A stretch of DNA of 64,000 nt from Cercophora sp. LCS_1 (GCA_036250225.1 JAPZLL010000039.1:292382-356381); one strand, 5' to 3'; positions 23,401 to 35,268 are shown, counted from the stretch's first letter. Made by a program: numbers and translations. Notes: generated from the sequence alone by a model not told the origin.

Positions 23401-24877
23401 CGTCGTTAGCCTTCTTAATGGAATCCTTGGCCGCCTTGGAGCACATGACGAGATACACGGGGTAGTTGGTTGCCCTAAAGTCCAACTCGGGCGCCGTTGT
23501 TCCGACGTTGGTCCGTGTCTTCCATATCTTCCAGGCCTCTATGGCGAGCAGGATCTCGACCTTCGGATGGTTGTGCGTAGGGCTCATGCCGTTGGAAACC
23601 ACAACGGCCTCTGGGTCAAGGGCGAAAAACAGCTCCCACGGGGTGGACTGCTTCGCTCCGTGGTGCGACAGCTTGACCGCCTTGCATTGCGTCGTCGTTC
23701 TTCTGTTTGCGTTCCCAGCGTCGGGGATCGTGGTCCACTTGAGAACGCCGTGCTCGACCCTCTCGCTCATGTCGCCTGCGAGATAGTGCGTGAGCACAGG
23801 CTGGGTCTGGCTGGGCCAGATGACGAGGCAGGCGATCGAGGCCTCGTTCCTGCGCGTAGTGTCCCTCCAAGGAATCACGCTCGGCGTGACATCCCCTGGA
23901 TCGTCAGCCGAATGCCGCCGCTCTTCGAGTGTTGCTGGGCCCTCCTCGAGATGCCACTTTGTTGGCTGCGCGGCGTCGTCCCTCTTCCACGCGTGCTGCT
24001 GAAGGTCTTCGCCGCAAACCAGCAGGTCGGCGGCCACGCAAAACATCACCGGTGCCCCGCCCGGATTCAGGCTGGTCGATACCATCTTGGGGTGCTTGAT
24101 CGCGTCCGGGGTGAGACCGGCCACGGCCTTGTCTCCCGTAAAGAAGTCATAACCCAGCAACCGGTCCGCCGCGTCAGCAACGGGAGGCTTTCCCTTGACC
24201 TTTGTGGCGATGTGGATCAATGCAAGAGGCTCACTCCGCACCTCCTTGGGCCCCTTGGGCTTCGGCTTCTTCTTCTTTGGTGTCTTTCCCAGCACAGAGG
24301 TTGTACGTTCAGGACCCCTGAATTGAATCTGGAGTTCGTGTTTATCCGTCATGTGCCAATTCGCGGGTTTGCCCTTGATATCTTTATCCTTGAAAACCCC
24401 CCATGTGTTGGAATCGTTGGCTGCCCAGTACGGGGCGTAGAGATGGGTAAGCGGTTTGTTGCTGCCGGCTTCGTACTTGCAAAACGCCTCGGGTCTCCAC
24501 TCTGCCAGACACTTCTCCCAGGCGTCCTGGATGGCGTCGTCGTCAAATTGGTTGGTGAGCGTTTTCTTGGCCGTCTCCCACTTGTCCTGGAAGTCTTTGT
24601 CGAAAAGCTTGGTGATACCGCTGAAGTGGTCGCTGTCCCAATGCGTAATCACAATGCCGTCAAACTTGAGGGATGTATTATCCTTGTACCGGCTGCCAAC
24701 GTGCGCTCTGAAATAGTTGATCCACCACGCACCATAATTGTCAAGGCCCCCATCGATGAGGATGGCCCTTTGGACCGTGGGTAGTTCGTTCGCAGCCGTC
24801 GTGACGAGGACGTGGATGGCACAGTCGCCCGTGTCAATGTTGAGGTGATATGAGTGTACTTCGTAGCGGGAGCCCAT
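17492..24877 (-). CDS. Giant protein: ComEC-like MBL domain plus DUF6603-like region
   Basis: Model complement(join(17492..18117,18223..24877)), 2,426 aa. The first exon is 6.66 kb without interruption. The donor GTAAGT at 18222 is strong; the acceptor at 18118 was chosen for frame (DNVVPLLDNPATDPLL), so the C-terminal 208 residues are less certain. Residues 1-480 carry a metallo-beta-lactamase fold of ComEC/Rec2 type: LIDGGLDNYG, ITHWDSDHFSG (H79, D81, D83, H84) and, near residue 403, KLSHHGAKQS with VVVSNGM..NHP. These should bind two metals and hydrolyse a phosphodiester or similar bond. A Lys/Arg/Pro-rich linker (residues about 650-740) follows, then a very long beta-rich region. Residues about 1600-2080 resemble DUF6603 ([57 protein letters not shown]). 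No signal peptide or clear TM helix. Function unknown. Confidence 0.8.
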
Positions 24878-25203
24878 CGTGGAAGACCTCCACCTTTCTT
24901 CCTCAGCCCTTTGCTAATATTTGCCTCCCTTCCTTGATGATAGACAGGTAATTCAGAAGCTTTGCCCTCGATCCATCGTCGTAAGAGGCTACCATGACCC
25001 TTTGCACGTTGCTGACCATGAGCTCTGGCAGGCACGTTTTGATCGAATCAACAAGGGCCCTGGAGCTTCAGCAAGCCACTTGTTGCGAATGGCGCATCTC
25101 CCGTCCTCTGATTATTGGGACTAGCAGTCAACTAGCTGCGCCAACACCACACTAACGAGCCCCCTGCGCAGCCTTCGCCCGTTGAGGATTAGTTAGTCAG
25201 ACA
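24878..25203. promoter_or_regulatory. Spacer between two co-directional giant genes
   Basis: A 326-bp gap between the end of the 1,290-aa gene and the start of the MBL-DUF6603 gene, both on the minus strand. It must hold the terminator of the first and the promoter of the second unless they share a transcript. No ORF of note. Confidence 0.5.
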
Positions 25204-28200
25204 TTACCCCTGAGAGTCCCGCATTGTCTTGACATGAACAGCTGCGGGGGACAGCGCCCTTGTCCCGTCGCCAAAGGTCGCTTCAATATGCACTGGGGAC
25301 ACCCCTGAACGTTCTGAATCCGTCTCTACTCGCGGCAACAAGACCGCCAGCCCCCTCACCGCCTTTGCTGGAAACATACCCCCTGCTCGGCTAGTGATAG
25401 TGACCGCAAGGCCTTGCTCGGTAGCAGCGGGAGCCATCCTTGCCAAAAACCGAGGCCTGTTCAACACACGTGGCCCGGGTCCCGCATATCGTCGCGTGAG
25501 TGGCACAACTGGGCTGTCCTTGTCCGGAAGCTGCACACCTGGGAGTAGCGATATCGTTCCGCCCACTCCGAACGGAAAGAACAGGGACAGTTGTTGAAGG
25601 TCCTCAATTTTTAACTCCCCTCCGCTCATGTCGAAAATCATGAGGAGATCGACTGTCGACCTGTCGAAAGGCGGCGGTCTGGAACCCGGATCACCCGGGG
25701 CCATCGAGCCTGCTACGATGGGAATGTAAGAAATTTCCGAAGTCCCTGGGGCAAAAAGGGAAAACTGCGCGGTGAAGACGGGAGACGCCTGGCCAAGGTC
25801 AGTATTGGAAATGCCGAAATCCCCCTCCACCCCAATCGGCGCCGGTAGGTATGGAGCGCGGTGAACTGGGACCCGGTACGTTTCTGCTGGTGTTCGCTCT
25901 GCCCGCCGTATGTCTTCGAAGCTGGCAACCCCAAAGGTCTTGGTCAACTGTATTAACTTCCCTGCGCCCCACTGGGATACGGTCATGGTTCGGGGGTGGC
26001 CAGAGTCTGGACTGACTGTACTGGCAACTACCGACCTTGAGGCGACAGGCTCCGCGTCCGGTAATGACTGCTGTTGGTTGTGACGATCGGATTTTGCTGG
26101 TTCCTGGGCAGCCCCGGAAACATTCTTATGGTCATCTACACAAAAGGTTGTTAGCGTTCGTCGTGGTAGCACAAACCACGACTGCTGACCTTGGGGTTGG
26201 CCCTGGTTGGGCCACTTGGGTTGCACCTCATTCGGCCTGAGCTTCGCGATGACCATGCGCAAGGGAGCCGAGCCGAGGTGCAGTGCGAATAGAACAGGCC
26301 CAAATTCTTGAAACCCCCTAGGCTGGGGAATCTGCATTGCCTCACCGACCATGGCGGCGAAGTCCCGGACCCTGATCAACTTGTTCTCCCAATCGTACAC
26401 GCGGTAAACGTTTGGATCCAGCTCATCGTGCTTAAACTCGCTCGCCAACTTGGGCCCTGTCAAGGGCGGATCATCCCAAGCGCCCTCGTGAGTGTTCAGG
26501 GTCACTCTCTTATAAGCAGGCATTCTGAGAACTTTTTCGCTAAGGGTTGCTCCAAGCGCAAAGCATTGTTGGTGCGGGGGTTGGCTGATCTCGATCCGCT
26601 GCAGGAGATAGAGCGGTTTCGTCGGATCCGAGATTTGTGCGTCCAACGCCTGACGCTCTGTCTCCGAGATGCCCAAAGGAATATCCCTGCTGGTCGCCAC
26701 GTCTTCGGGGCAGCGATCTAGAAGGACCATGATCGTGTCGGATGCCACATCGAACTTGTCAAGGATCTCTAGCTTGTTTCCCTGCCAACCCGGAGGGAAT
26801 GGCGCCGAGATGCGCAGGTCTTTCCACGTCGATACAACGGCGCTACGGAGGAGGAGACCGTAACTCGGGAACTGGGGCAAATGGCCCGATCTCCCCTCGG
26901 GAGTCACTAGCTCGGAACTCTTGTATTTGTCCAGTGCGTTCTTGATCGCAGCCTTGACAAGGTCCACGTCCTCGACATCAAAGTTATTCCCGATGCTCAA
27001 CGCCCCGTCGACGACGGCGTTTATCCAGTTTGGGTCGACGTAAAAGAATCTCATGGATTCGGGTGGAAGATAGGCCGGATTCGTAATCAGGTAATGCAGC
27101 GGAATATGCGCAAGGTTGCTAAGGTCCAACAGCCGGTTCAGGATCGGGGGATACGTATGTCCGGAGGGTTTGTTGTACTCGTTGTATGGTTCCCCCCCCC
27201 CAGCGACCTCCGTCTGGCCTCGAACGTGGTCCAAGCTCTCCAATAGCACCTTCACAACCAACTCTTGTCGATTCGAGGTCGCCAGTTTTAGGGCGTTGAG
27301 GTGGTCTATGTTCGGGGACGGCATGCCGCGACAGCTCGGCCCCCCTAGCAACCCCCTGTTCGGACCTGATTCCGCTGGTGACGCTGAGATTGTGGTGAGC
27401 ACTCGCAACAGAGGCTTGAAACTAGAGGGGGCAGCCAGCCCCGAGAGTACCTCTCCCGCCAACCGAAACTCAAATATCATCCCGCCAAGCAAGTTCAGCT
27501 TGAGAGGTTCTGCGATGGCTTGGAAGCCGGCGTTCTGCGCCTGCCGTCGCATAGTCACCAACGCGGTACCAAACTCGCGATCGGAAAGCCCAAGCAGCCG
27601 CCCCAGTTGCCAAGCACTGGAATAGGTGATGTCGAGGACCCCAAGCCGCGGGTCCATGATCTCCCAGTCCTTCCCAAGGTTGGATTGAGCCGGGGTATGA
27701 GCCCGCGGGTGGTCCTCCGTCTCATTCAGCATGTCCTGGCAGGCGGCATCCCGGGCTGTCTGCAATATTCCATCAGGAACTCGAACTGGCGCCAGAGGCC
27801 CACGAATGAACGTCGGCGTCAACTCTCCGGTCGGGAGCCGATGCTTGATGACGGAATAGCCATCTAAGAGTCGATTCCTGAGCAGCCTGGTGCCCAAGGC
27901 CGACAGTGAGTCGTTGTCTTCCAGCTTTTGTATGACTTGGGACGGGAACCGTAGCATTCTGTTGTCTGATGGCCAGAGACAGTCTCCGTTTTTATCGGGA
28001 GGCGGGCCAGTTTTGTAAGCTGGTGCTGCTGCAAGATCTTTCATCACATCCAGGAAGTTGGCGGGATCTGAAGGTGCGACGACATAGCTCCAGGAGAAGA
28101 GAGAGTTGAGAGCAACGCGGTCCTTCGCAGGCACCAAAGGAACGCTCATCTCCGCCCAGCCCTCCAACGAGACGAGGTGCACCAGAACAGTTGTGTTGCT

Positions 28201-29076
28201 TCGAGGGCTGTGTGGGCCAGTGCGATGTGAGATAACACAGGAATGACGGCCAGCTTCTTGCCCATCGCTGTCCCCCGTGTTCTGGCGGATGTGCGCGAGC
28301 AGCTTATACCTCGCGAGATCTGCCTTGGAGGGCGCAGCAGCCGGAGGTGTCGCCAACTTTCCGGAGTTCTTGTCGTACGTGTCGTAAATCAAGGCAGTAA
28401 ACAGTGAGGGGCTGACAAAAACAAAATCGGCGGACGTTACCGCGGCGGTCGAAGCGTCCACAGAACCTTGGAGAGGACAGAGGGTGCTCTCACTGGCGAG
28501 GAGGTCTTGCAGGTTGGCGCTTACTTTTTGCGATACCGGATCCTGCTTGGCGTGCTTGAGGGACGGGGGAGGCGCCAGGAGCTCGTCGTGCTCGAACGCC
28601 AGGAGAGCCATCCATGGGATCGCTCCCTCATCCGGTCGCGGCTGTGGAAGCCCTTCCTTGACCAGTCGCTCCCAAGGAAGGCTCGGCTCTTTGAACAAAA
28701 CATGCGGGAGGACGCGGTTGTTCTCCACGGAGCCCGGCGGAGGATACACGTCAAAAACATCATCGCTGGGGATGCTGAAGCGCGGGGCATCCACCGTGAA
28801 TAGCTTCTTACCAGGGCCTTCGTTGACAATTGGGGGCCCGAAAGGCGATGCGCCGCGCGGGCCGACGTCCTGGAATACCGATATCGAGTAGGAGCCCGCG
28901 TGGAGGCTTGGTGACTGATGGGAATGCAAACGAATCTGATCTGGCGACAGCAAATCTTCCGCGGTCGCGGGGCGCCCAAGCTGGCCCAGCGCGTATCGCT
29001 GCCGTGTGCGCGTTGCCATGCTGTCGACAGTGCCGCGTCTGTGGTTATGGGAAGGAGAAGGCTCGAGTCTTCGCAA
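25204..29076 (-). CDS. Large uncharacterised protein of the giant-gene module
   Basis: A single 3.87-kb exon, 1,290 aa; the second ATG (29019, MATRTRQRYALGQLG) is an equally plausible start. The N-terminal third has a distinct pattern: SLHAGSYSISV, then VDAPRFSIPSDDVFDVYPPPGS, LPHVLFKEPSLPWER (about residues 123-137) and IPWMALLAFEHDEL. I associate this pattern with uncharacterised large bacterial proteins, by memory only. The middle is mostly helical (LGRLLGLSDREFGTALVTMRRQAQ). The C-terminal third contains EISYIPIVAGSMAPGDPGSRPPP and a Ser/Pro-rich tract. There is no signal peptide, TM segment or enzyme motif. It lies between the MBL-DUF6603 gene (same strand) and a divergent 1,418-aa gene. 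A shared structural or assembly role in one complex is inferred from this arrangement only. Confidence 0.75.
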   Translation of the reverse strand: MRRLEPSPSHNHRRGTVDSMATRTRQRYALGQLGRPATAEDLLSPDQIRLHSHQSPSLHAGSYSISVFQDVGPRGASPFGPPIVNEGPGKKLFTVDAPRFSIPSDDVFDVYPPPGSVENNRVLPHVLFKEPSLPWERLVKEGLPQPRPDEGAIPWMALLAFEHDELLAPPPSLKHAKQDPVSQKVSANLQDLLASESTLCPLQGSVDASTAAVTSADFVFVSPSLFTALIYDTYDKNSGKLATPPAAAPSKADLARYKLLAHIRQNTGDSDGQEAGRHSCVISHRTGPHSPRSNTTVLVHLVSLEGWAEMSVPLVPAKDRVALNSLFSWSYVVAPSDPANFLDVMKDLAAAPAYKTGPPPDKNGDCLWPSDNRMLRFPSQVIQKLEDNDSLSALGTRLLRNRLLDGYSVIKHRLPTGELTPTFIRGPLAPVRVPDGILQTARDAACQDMLNETEDHPRAHTPAQSNLGKDWEIMDPRLGVLDITYSSAWQLGRLLGLSDREFGTALVTMRRQAQNAGFQAIAEPLKLNLLGGMIFEFRLAGEVLSGLAAPSSFKPLLRVLTTISASPAESGPNRGLLGGPSCRGMPSPNIDHLNALKLATSNRQELVVKVLLESLDHVRGQTEVAGGGEPYNEYNKPSGHTYPPILNRLLDLSNLAHIPLHYLITNPAYLPPESMRFFYVDPNWINAVVDGALSIGNNFDVEDVDLVKAAIKNALDKYKSSELVTPEGRSGHLPQFPSYGLLLRSAVVSTWKDLRISAPFPPGWQGNKLEILDKFDVASDTIMVLLDRCPEDVATSRDIPLGISETERQALDAQISDPTKPLYLLQRIEISQPPHQQCFALGATLSEKVLRMPAYKRVTLNTHEGAWDDPPLTGPKLASEFKHDELDPNVYRVYDWENKLIRVRDFAAMVGEAMQIPQPRGFQEFGPVLFALHLGSAPLRMVIAKLRPNEVQPKWPNQGQPQGQQSWFVLPRRTLTTFCVDDHKNVSGAAQEPAKSDRHNQQQSLPDAEPVASRSVVASTVSPDSGHPRTMTVSQWGAGKLIQLTKTFGVASFEDIRRAERTPAETYRVPVHRAPYLPAPIGVEGDFGISNTDLGQASPVFTAQFSLFAPGTSEISYIPIVAGSMAPGDPGSRPPPFDRSTVDLLMIFDMSGGELKIEDLQQLSLFFPFGVGGTISLLPGVQLPDKDSPVVPLTRRYAGPGPRVLNRPRFLARMAPAATEQGLAVTITSRAGGMFPAKAVRGLAVLLPRVETDSERSGVSPVHIEATFGDGTRALSPAAVHVKTMRDSQG

Positions 29077-29480
29077 TGAAAGACCAAAACATGGATGCCC
29101 AATTCCACTGCGTGTTGACTACGCTCACACGAGGGGTGATGGGCGATGAGGTGTGGAGAGTGTCAGGGGTCTCCCGGATCTGGGAAGGGCCGCCCGTCGC
29201 GGCTGCATGGAGGGGCGGTGAGGGCACTCCCGACAGCTGAATGAACTATTGAAGCAAAAACGGAAACCACGACACGATCGGTGGCGGCTTCCCACTCGCA
29301 GGCAGCTTCCAGGTTGCGTCCAAATTGGGGCACTTGCCGGGAGCCAAGACGCTCTACTGCCCACGCTGGACAATCACCCACCTCGTCAGGTGTCTCTCCT
29401 TCAATGTCTCGAACCTGCTCCTTAGAGCGTGTGTTGATGTCAACAAGAGTCAAGAACTGCTGTCTTCTGACTCCGCCAGC
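29077..29480. promoter_or_regulatory. Divergent promoter of the giant-gene module
   Basis: About 404 bp between the ATG at 29076 (minus) and the ATG at 29481 (plus). Short ORFs run through it on both strands but are not supported as genes. Co-regulation of the two flanking genes is expected from the layout. Confidence 0.5.
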
Positions 29481-32400
29481 ATGTCGGTGTGCATCCCCAT
29501 GAGGGTCTCGGCCTTCGTTTTGAACAAGGCGGTAGTGGACGATCCTTCGAAGCCGCCGAATTGGTGTGTGGGACCACTTGCACTGCCGGAGTACTCGCGA
29601 CTTCACAGATTTGAGAATGAGGTGCAGCCACGAGTAGATCTCCTTCACCACCACAGGGATTCGGCGACAAATCCTCGCATGAGCGACGTGGGTATCCCAG
29701 GCGGTATTCGGGAAAAGCGATGCGGCATTCACTTGCATTGGGAGCTGCCCCAGGTGTACCGAGCCGCGGCCGAAGTCGCGCCAGGCGACACCTCGTTCCA
29801 AAAAGAAGCCACACTCCGCGGCTTTCGCACCGAGCAGCAGGCTGGAGGCGATTTTCCTCCACCCAGCAACGAAACGCCGCATGCGCTGTTGTACAGGATG
29901 GTGCCGAACCGCTGGCTCATTTTTCGCCGGCTGGATCCCAAGTCACTTTCGCCCGCCCAGCGCGCACCCGTCCCTGTGCTAGAAGCCTTCCTCGTGGAAA
30001 GCAACAGATGCCGGTCTCTTTCGGAACTCGCACCCGACTTGGATATCGAGGTGGAGGTTTCCCCCTACGCTCAACTAGACGACCAAACACAAAACATCAC
30101 AGAGTATGTCTTGCCTCATGTTTGATTCAGGCCCGGGGGGACCGAGACTGAGACTGAGACTGAGACTGAGACTGAGACTGACATGGCCGCAGGAGGTTTC
30201 TCGGGATCAAGATCGGCCCAGGCGGGGAGACGCTGGAAGAAACACCCAATCAAGCCCCACGCTACGTGCCACTTTCCACCTTTACAACCGCGAATCCTCT
30301 ATTTCCTGATTTTCAGCCGCACAACGCGAACGTGTTCTCCATGATCGATACCTTGGAGTACACTGTCCGTAACAGTGACGGCACCGAGACGGTTCAGAAG
30401 TTGTTGTCAGCCTCCGTTTCATACACGGTTGTCGGCTGGGTAGACAATCGCCACGATGACATCCTAGCCGACAAAACCTTGACGCGTGCGGAACTTTTGG
30501 GCAAACTCGGCCTCCGTCTGCGGAGCGAGACCGCCGGAGTCGACACGCCCCTCTGGCTAAGTAACCGGGAGCCGAGCCGGTCGATATGCCAGGGAACATT
30601 GTGTGGCGTTCGCTGGGACGCGGCACAACCGCCATCACAGAGCGTGGCTCACGACTTCGCCACATCACTACTTTCGGCAATGCCGGTAGCGGTTGGTTCG
30701 AGCCCCCTGGACTGTCTGAATGGGTTTCTGAAAGCATTCCCCTCCAAACAGGAGCCAGGCCAAGACGGCGCCACGACTGAAGACGCCGGGGACGGCCAGG
30801 CGCTAGGGATGGTTATACACCTATTACAGAGCTGGAACAACGACGACTGGACCCCCTCCTCGGGGCGGCTACAGTCTCAGAGCGAGGCTAACGATCGCAT
30901 CGTCAGCGCGGAATTCATGCGCTTTGGGCTCGATACGACGTGGAAGTTTGTTGACCGCGACCCCCAGGGAACTTCCGGCAACCGGGGCCCTCTCCAATCC
31001 AAACAGCCGTTCATCCCGTCAAAAACTCAAAGAGTTGCGCTGTCGGCATTGCAGCTTCTGCAGAACCTCTTCAACGGCTGTAGTCGGGAGCTCAACGAGC
31101 TGCGATGGAGGATATTCGCCGAGTGGTGGAAGTTCAGGACGGCGCACCATCAAGACACGGATGAGAACTCTATCCGTTCCATGGCCCAACAGCTCCAGGA
31201 ACGAGTTCACGATGAGCTCGCAATGCGTGACGCCGGGGGGTTGGTCATGTTGCTGCGTTGCCTTGCCAATGAGATTGAATCGGCATCTCGTGGTCTACCG
31301 GAAGCCCAACGCGTTCCTGGCGACCCGTTTGTCCAAAGACAGGAACCAAGCGTCGCGATGCATTCCCCGTCACCCTGGCCAAGCAGCCCGCCTGGGGGGT
31401 TGGGGGTCCGGCTATCTACGCAGCTAATCCACTCTGGAATAAGCTCGGCAACACCGCCAGCAAATATCGTGGTAAGCCCGGCCGACGAGGCGCTAATCCA
31501 GAGCACTGTTGCTCGGGCGCTGGATCTTTTCCATCGACCCCCGGACGGGGCCATATCCGTTCTGATTCCGTCTCTCGTGCGCGAGTTCTTCCTTCTCGGC
31601 GACCATCCCGAGCTGTCGTCAGACATGCCCCTGCCGCTTTACCACGACAAGCCGCGCAACGAGCCCGAAGCACAAGTGGCCGACTTGTGGGCGTCGCAAC
31701 CGTTCTCCCCTCTGTTTGTTGAGTGGGAGGCGGTCTACTTTCACATCCCCTTTTCAAAATGGGAAATCCACGAGACGCAAACGGACCTTCCTCCCCTTGC
31801 GTGGGGCCTTGGGGGATTTGTCGCAGGGTCCGATAGCACGGCCTGGCATGGAAGGAAGATCAGCGGACGGGATTTGGTCCTCCCCGAGATATCCGCTAAG
31901 GCGCAGGCAGTTGGCAAGATGTACCCAAGGCCGGGCCTCAGGTCACTCTTCGGCACTGATGACGCGGACTCGGACACCAGTGACACGAATGTCGACGGTG
32001 ATGGCGCTCCCTCCCTTCCTTTTCTCTCATTCTCCTTGAGAGGACTGAATGATCATCTCGCCACTCGGTACGCGTATGGCACGCATCTCACGCCAACCTC
32101 AGGCTTGAGCACTCACGGGCTCCTGAATGTTCAGAAGGAAGCGGTCGTGCTACCTACATTTACCAAGGAGGTTCTCACCCTTGTGGGTGACGAGGCACAC
32201 TCCACGCCCTATGCTGGCATCGTCGGTCTTGAGGGCCCAACCAGCGAGACAGGTGCACACACTCCTAGCCCTTTCATACCGGTAGTGCACGGCCAGGCCG
32301 TGATCACGAGGATCAACATCGTGGACAGATTTGGCCAAGTTATCTCGGCGTCAGAGATGGAAATGGATGATAAGGCCAGCGACAATCTGCTCCACAGATC

Positions 32401-33826
32401 AATCTATCCTTACGTGAGCGACTCGCTGGCCTGTCAGCCGCTTCTCGACCCCCACGGGAACTCTTCAGGGATCTCCAACGCGGTGGTGCTCGACCAAAAA
32501 AATCGTTGTGCGTTTTTCCAACTTTCACCGACCATCAACCAAAAAGCGAGACTCAACCTCCACTTTGTCACCAACGCCATGCCGTTGGTCCCATCATCCA
32601 GGCATTTAGGGTACCACGACTACCGCATTGTGGCGGACCCATGGGAAAGCCCGGTCTGGGGCTGGGTGGTTGTCAACTACTCCAACCACGGTGTGCAGTT
32701 CTTTCTCCCAAATGGAACATTTTACGGCGAAGTGCTCTTGACTGCCGGGGCTCAAGACGACAACGTGCCGCTTCGGTGGCAACCTTTCGAGCAACCCTCC
32801 ACCACGCTTCCTGACCAAGAATGCAATCGGCTGGAAGAGCTCTTAAAAACTTTTAGGAACGACAGGAAGTACCTTGCTGCATTCGTCCGCATGATTGGAG
32901 ATTCCCTACCCCATACCCATCAGCCAGGTGCCTCCTACTCGGAGAGCTTCGGCTCGCTGACGGGTCGCTGCCTCGCTCTCGTCGACTTTGGTGTTTCATT
33001 GGAACTGGCAGAAAAACCACAAGTGAACGAGTCCACTCTCGACCCCCGACCTCCCGAGCTGCCCCTCTCCGAGTATGCGTTCCCCGTCGCGATTGGGGAG
33101 AGAGATCGACTCACAGACGGACTCGTAGCGTACTTTGCCTCGTCGCCAAAGTCCACACCACCGGAGGCGCCAGATTTGGGGATCTGCTTTACCCACTTCC
33201 CACAAGACAAATCCGGGGGCAAGATGGTGCCCATTTCAGCGGCCAACATGCCCGAACTCAAACCTCACTACATCAGTGTCCTGTCGCTTCTGGACGATAT
33301 CCAGGCACGCAATAAGCCTGTATCGTGGGCAGCTAGGGCCGACCACGTCGCGGCCATGTACGAGCGTGCGCAGGTCAAGAACCTCACCATCTTCAGCGCC
33401 CTGCTCGACCCCTTCTCTCCCGTCCACTTCAATACAGCTGGCGTGTTGCCAACTGGGAAGCTTCAGCTCAAGCCATGGATTGTAAATGACGCGCTAAAAC
33501 GGATCAAGCTTTTTGTTAGAGTTGGCCCCATTTTATCAACAGTGGACCCCCTGCATCCTCCGGAGACGAGAGATAATGAAGCGGGGAAAGCCAGCGAGAA
33601 AGAGGACGAAAAAACACACAAAGTCTGTATCCCTACGATACCTGGCTCTCAATGGCGCTGGCTACAACCCTATGTGAGCGAAGACCCGGATTCCGCACCC
33701 CGCACGAAGCATCAGGAGTTTCCAGTCGCGCCGATGGTTATGCCGACAAAGGACGGTATGTTGGAGCCTACCCCTTACACCGCGATCGAAGGGTACTTGC
33801 TAGAGCACGAGGGCGATGGGAAGTGA
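29481..33826 (+). CDS. Large uncharacterised protein (HLHW..P / VPNRW type)
   Basis: Model join(29481..30103,30193..33826), 1,418 aa. The single 89-nt intron has donor GTATGT, a CTGAC branch and a GCAG acceptor, and it joins QNITE to RFLGIKIGPGG. The start MSVCIPMRVSAFVLN fits the first family-like residues. Visible motifs are GIHLHWELP (residues 82-90), MVPNRWLIFRR (140-150), WEAVYFHIPFSKWEI with ISGRDLVLP in the middle, and a C-terminus ending TAIEGYLLEHE. The HLHW..P and VPNRW pairs recall uncharacterised bacterial proteins, from memory. There is no signal peptide, TM helix or catalytic signature. It is divergent from the 1,290-aa gene. It is probably the third subunit of the same module; what the module does is unknown. 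Confidence 0.8.
30144..30180 (+). repeat. (GAGACT)6 microsatellite within an intron
   Basis: Six exact GAGACT units sit in the 89-nt intron of the 1,418-aa gene, ending in GACTGACATGG, which also supplies a CTGAC branch site close to the acceptor. Confidence 0.9.
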
Positions 33827-35268
33827 TTGGGGGGTGGCGCCTAGGAATGCTAGTGCAAGCTTAGGATTCTGTAGGGCGCCGAGGTAGGATAGTACTTGTC
33901 ATTGCCCCAGTGCACCGCCACTGCTTCTTGAGAAGACGTGGAGTGGTTCTTATGCGAGGTCATAGAAAGTTACACGGGCTTGAAGGTGCTTGTCCTCGCT
34001 CCTGGGGCGACTGACGGGTGGGTCGGAGCTGACGGGGAAGGTCGGCGAGGGTGAAATTGTGGAGCACAACCTAGGAATAGATGGGTTTATCTATCTAGGA
34101 TTGAGTTAGATGTTCGGTTCCTTGGGACAATGTCGCACCCTGATACCGCGGGCCAATAATTAGCCGCGCACCCTCCGCTGGCAAGTTGCAAATTCAACCC
34201 TATTCTCAGAACCAAGAAGACGCAAATCATGGCCGCGCTGGGGTCTCTCAGTTGTCAAAAGAGGACCTTACGACGTACTGTAGTCTCACTACCTTTGCCA
34301 TAAACGCCGCCAACCCCGAGACAAGTCAGGGAGTGATTATGCCTACTGTAGTGGGGTTGCTTGCACTGAAACCTGGTTAGCGCTAACTTCATCCAGATCC
34401 TCACCCCATATCTCCACCTACTTGTGAAGAAATTGTTATTTTATGACACGATTCGATTAGATTCTTCCACGCTGCTTGGTATGAGCGACCGATTACTACC
34501 AGGTATCTGGTCTCCTTGCATCATCGCGATCGTCCTTGGTGTCTCAGTCTGGAATGCGAGCACCGAGATATCCATTGAGCATGGAGAACGCCGCTCAGCA
34601 GGCCACAATGCATCGGGACCGCATTTGACGATTACCTAAAAACCCCACGCCCGCAATAAACATCGGGAGCTGCCGGCGTTGGGGATCGCGATGTATATTG
34701 GAGTAACTGAGAATTCATTGGCTCGGAGCACTCTCTCCGCCACGCTGCAGCTGTCTCGCAGCGAGCCCTCCCCATCGCGGCTCGACGAACACGGCACACC
34801 CCGGTCGGTAATCCCAACGACCGGTCTAGCTGGCTGCAGGAGGCGCACTCTCGGGGTGGCTTGTGACGAGATCGCGATCCACGGTAGGGATCGGTCACAC
34901 CGGTCTGCTGGCAGAAACCAGTCAAAGCCTTGCTGCTGGGTTTCTTGCTTTTTTCGAGACATTAGCAGAGACCTACTCTCGACTGCAGCGAAGGCATTCG
35001 CACACGGCAGATAGGTCTTATCGCAGCTTAGCGGGGGATGCAGTGTTGTCGGGGCGGGTATAAACGGGATGGCGAGGAAGAATTTCATGAAGGGAAAAGC
35101 ACAGCCGATATCCTCCATCCCAAGCCCATCAGGTTGTCGTCGTTTGCCCGTAGAAAATGGAGCCCGACTTTGTCCTGGCGGGCGACGAACGCTTCGATAC
35201 TGATAGGGTAAGAGACCCGACCGATAAGGACCAACTCCCGCGGCGTTGCTGACAGACAGCGGAAAAAG
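33827..35268. other. Intergenic region, no gene supported
   Basis: About 1.4 kb between the giant-gene module and the bHLH gene. A 254-codon minus-strand ORF (34636-35400) overlaps the bHLH gene start. It shows no family resemblance or codon structure, so I do not accept it. No tRNA or repeat found. Confidence 0.5.

Noticed and set aside
22745..24784. 679-codon plus-strand ORF
   Set aside because: Lies wholly antisense to the MBL part of the giant gene, has no family features, and mirrors the GC-rich coding strand.
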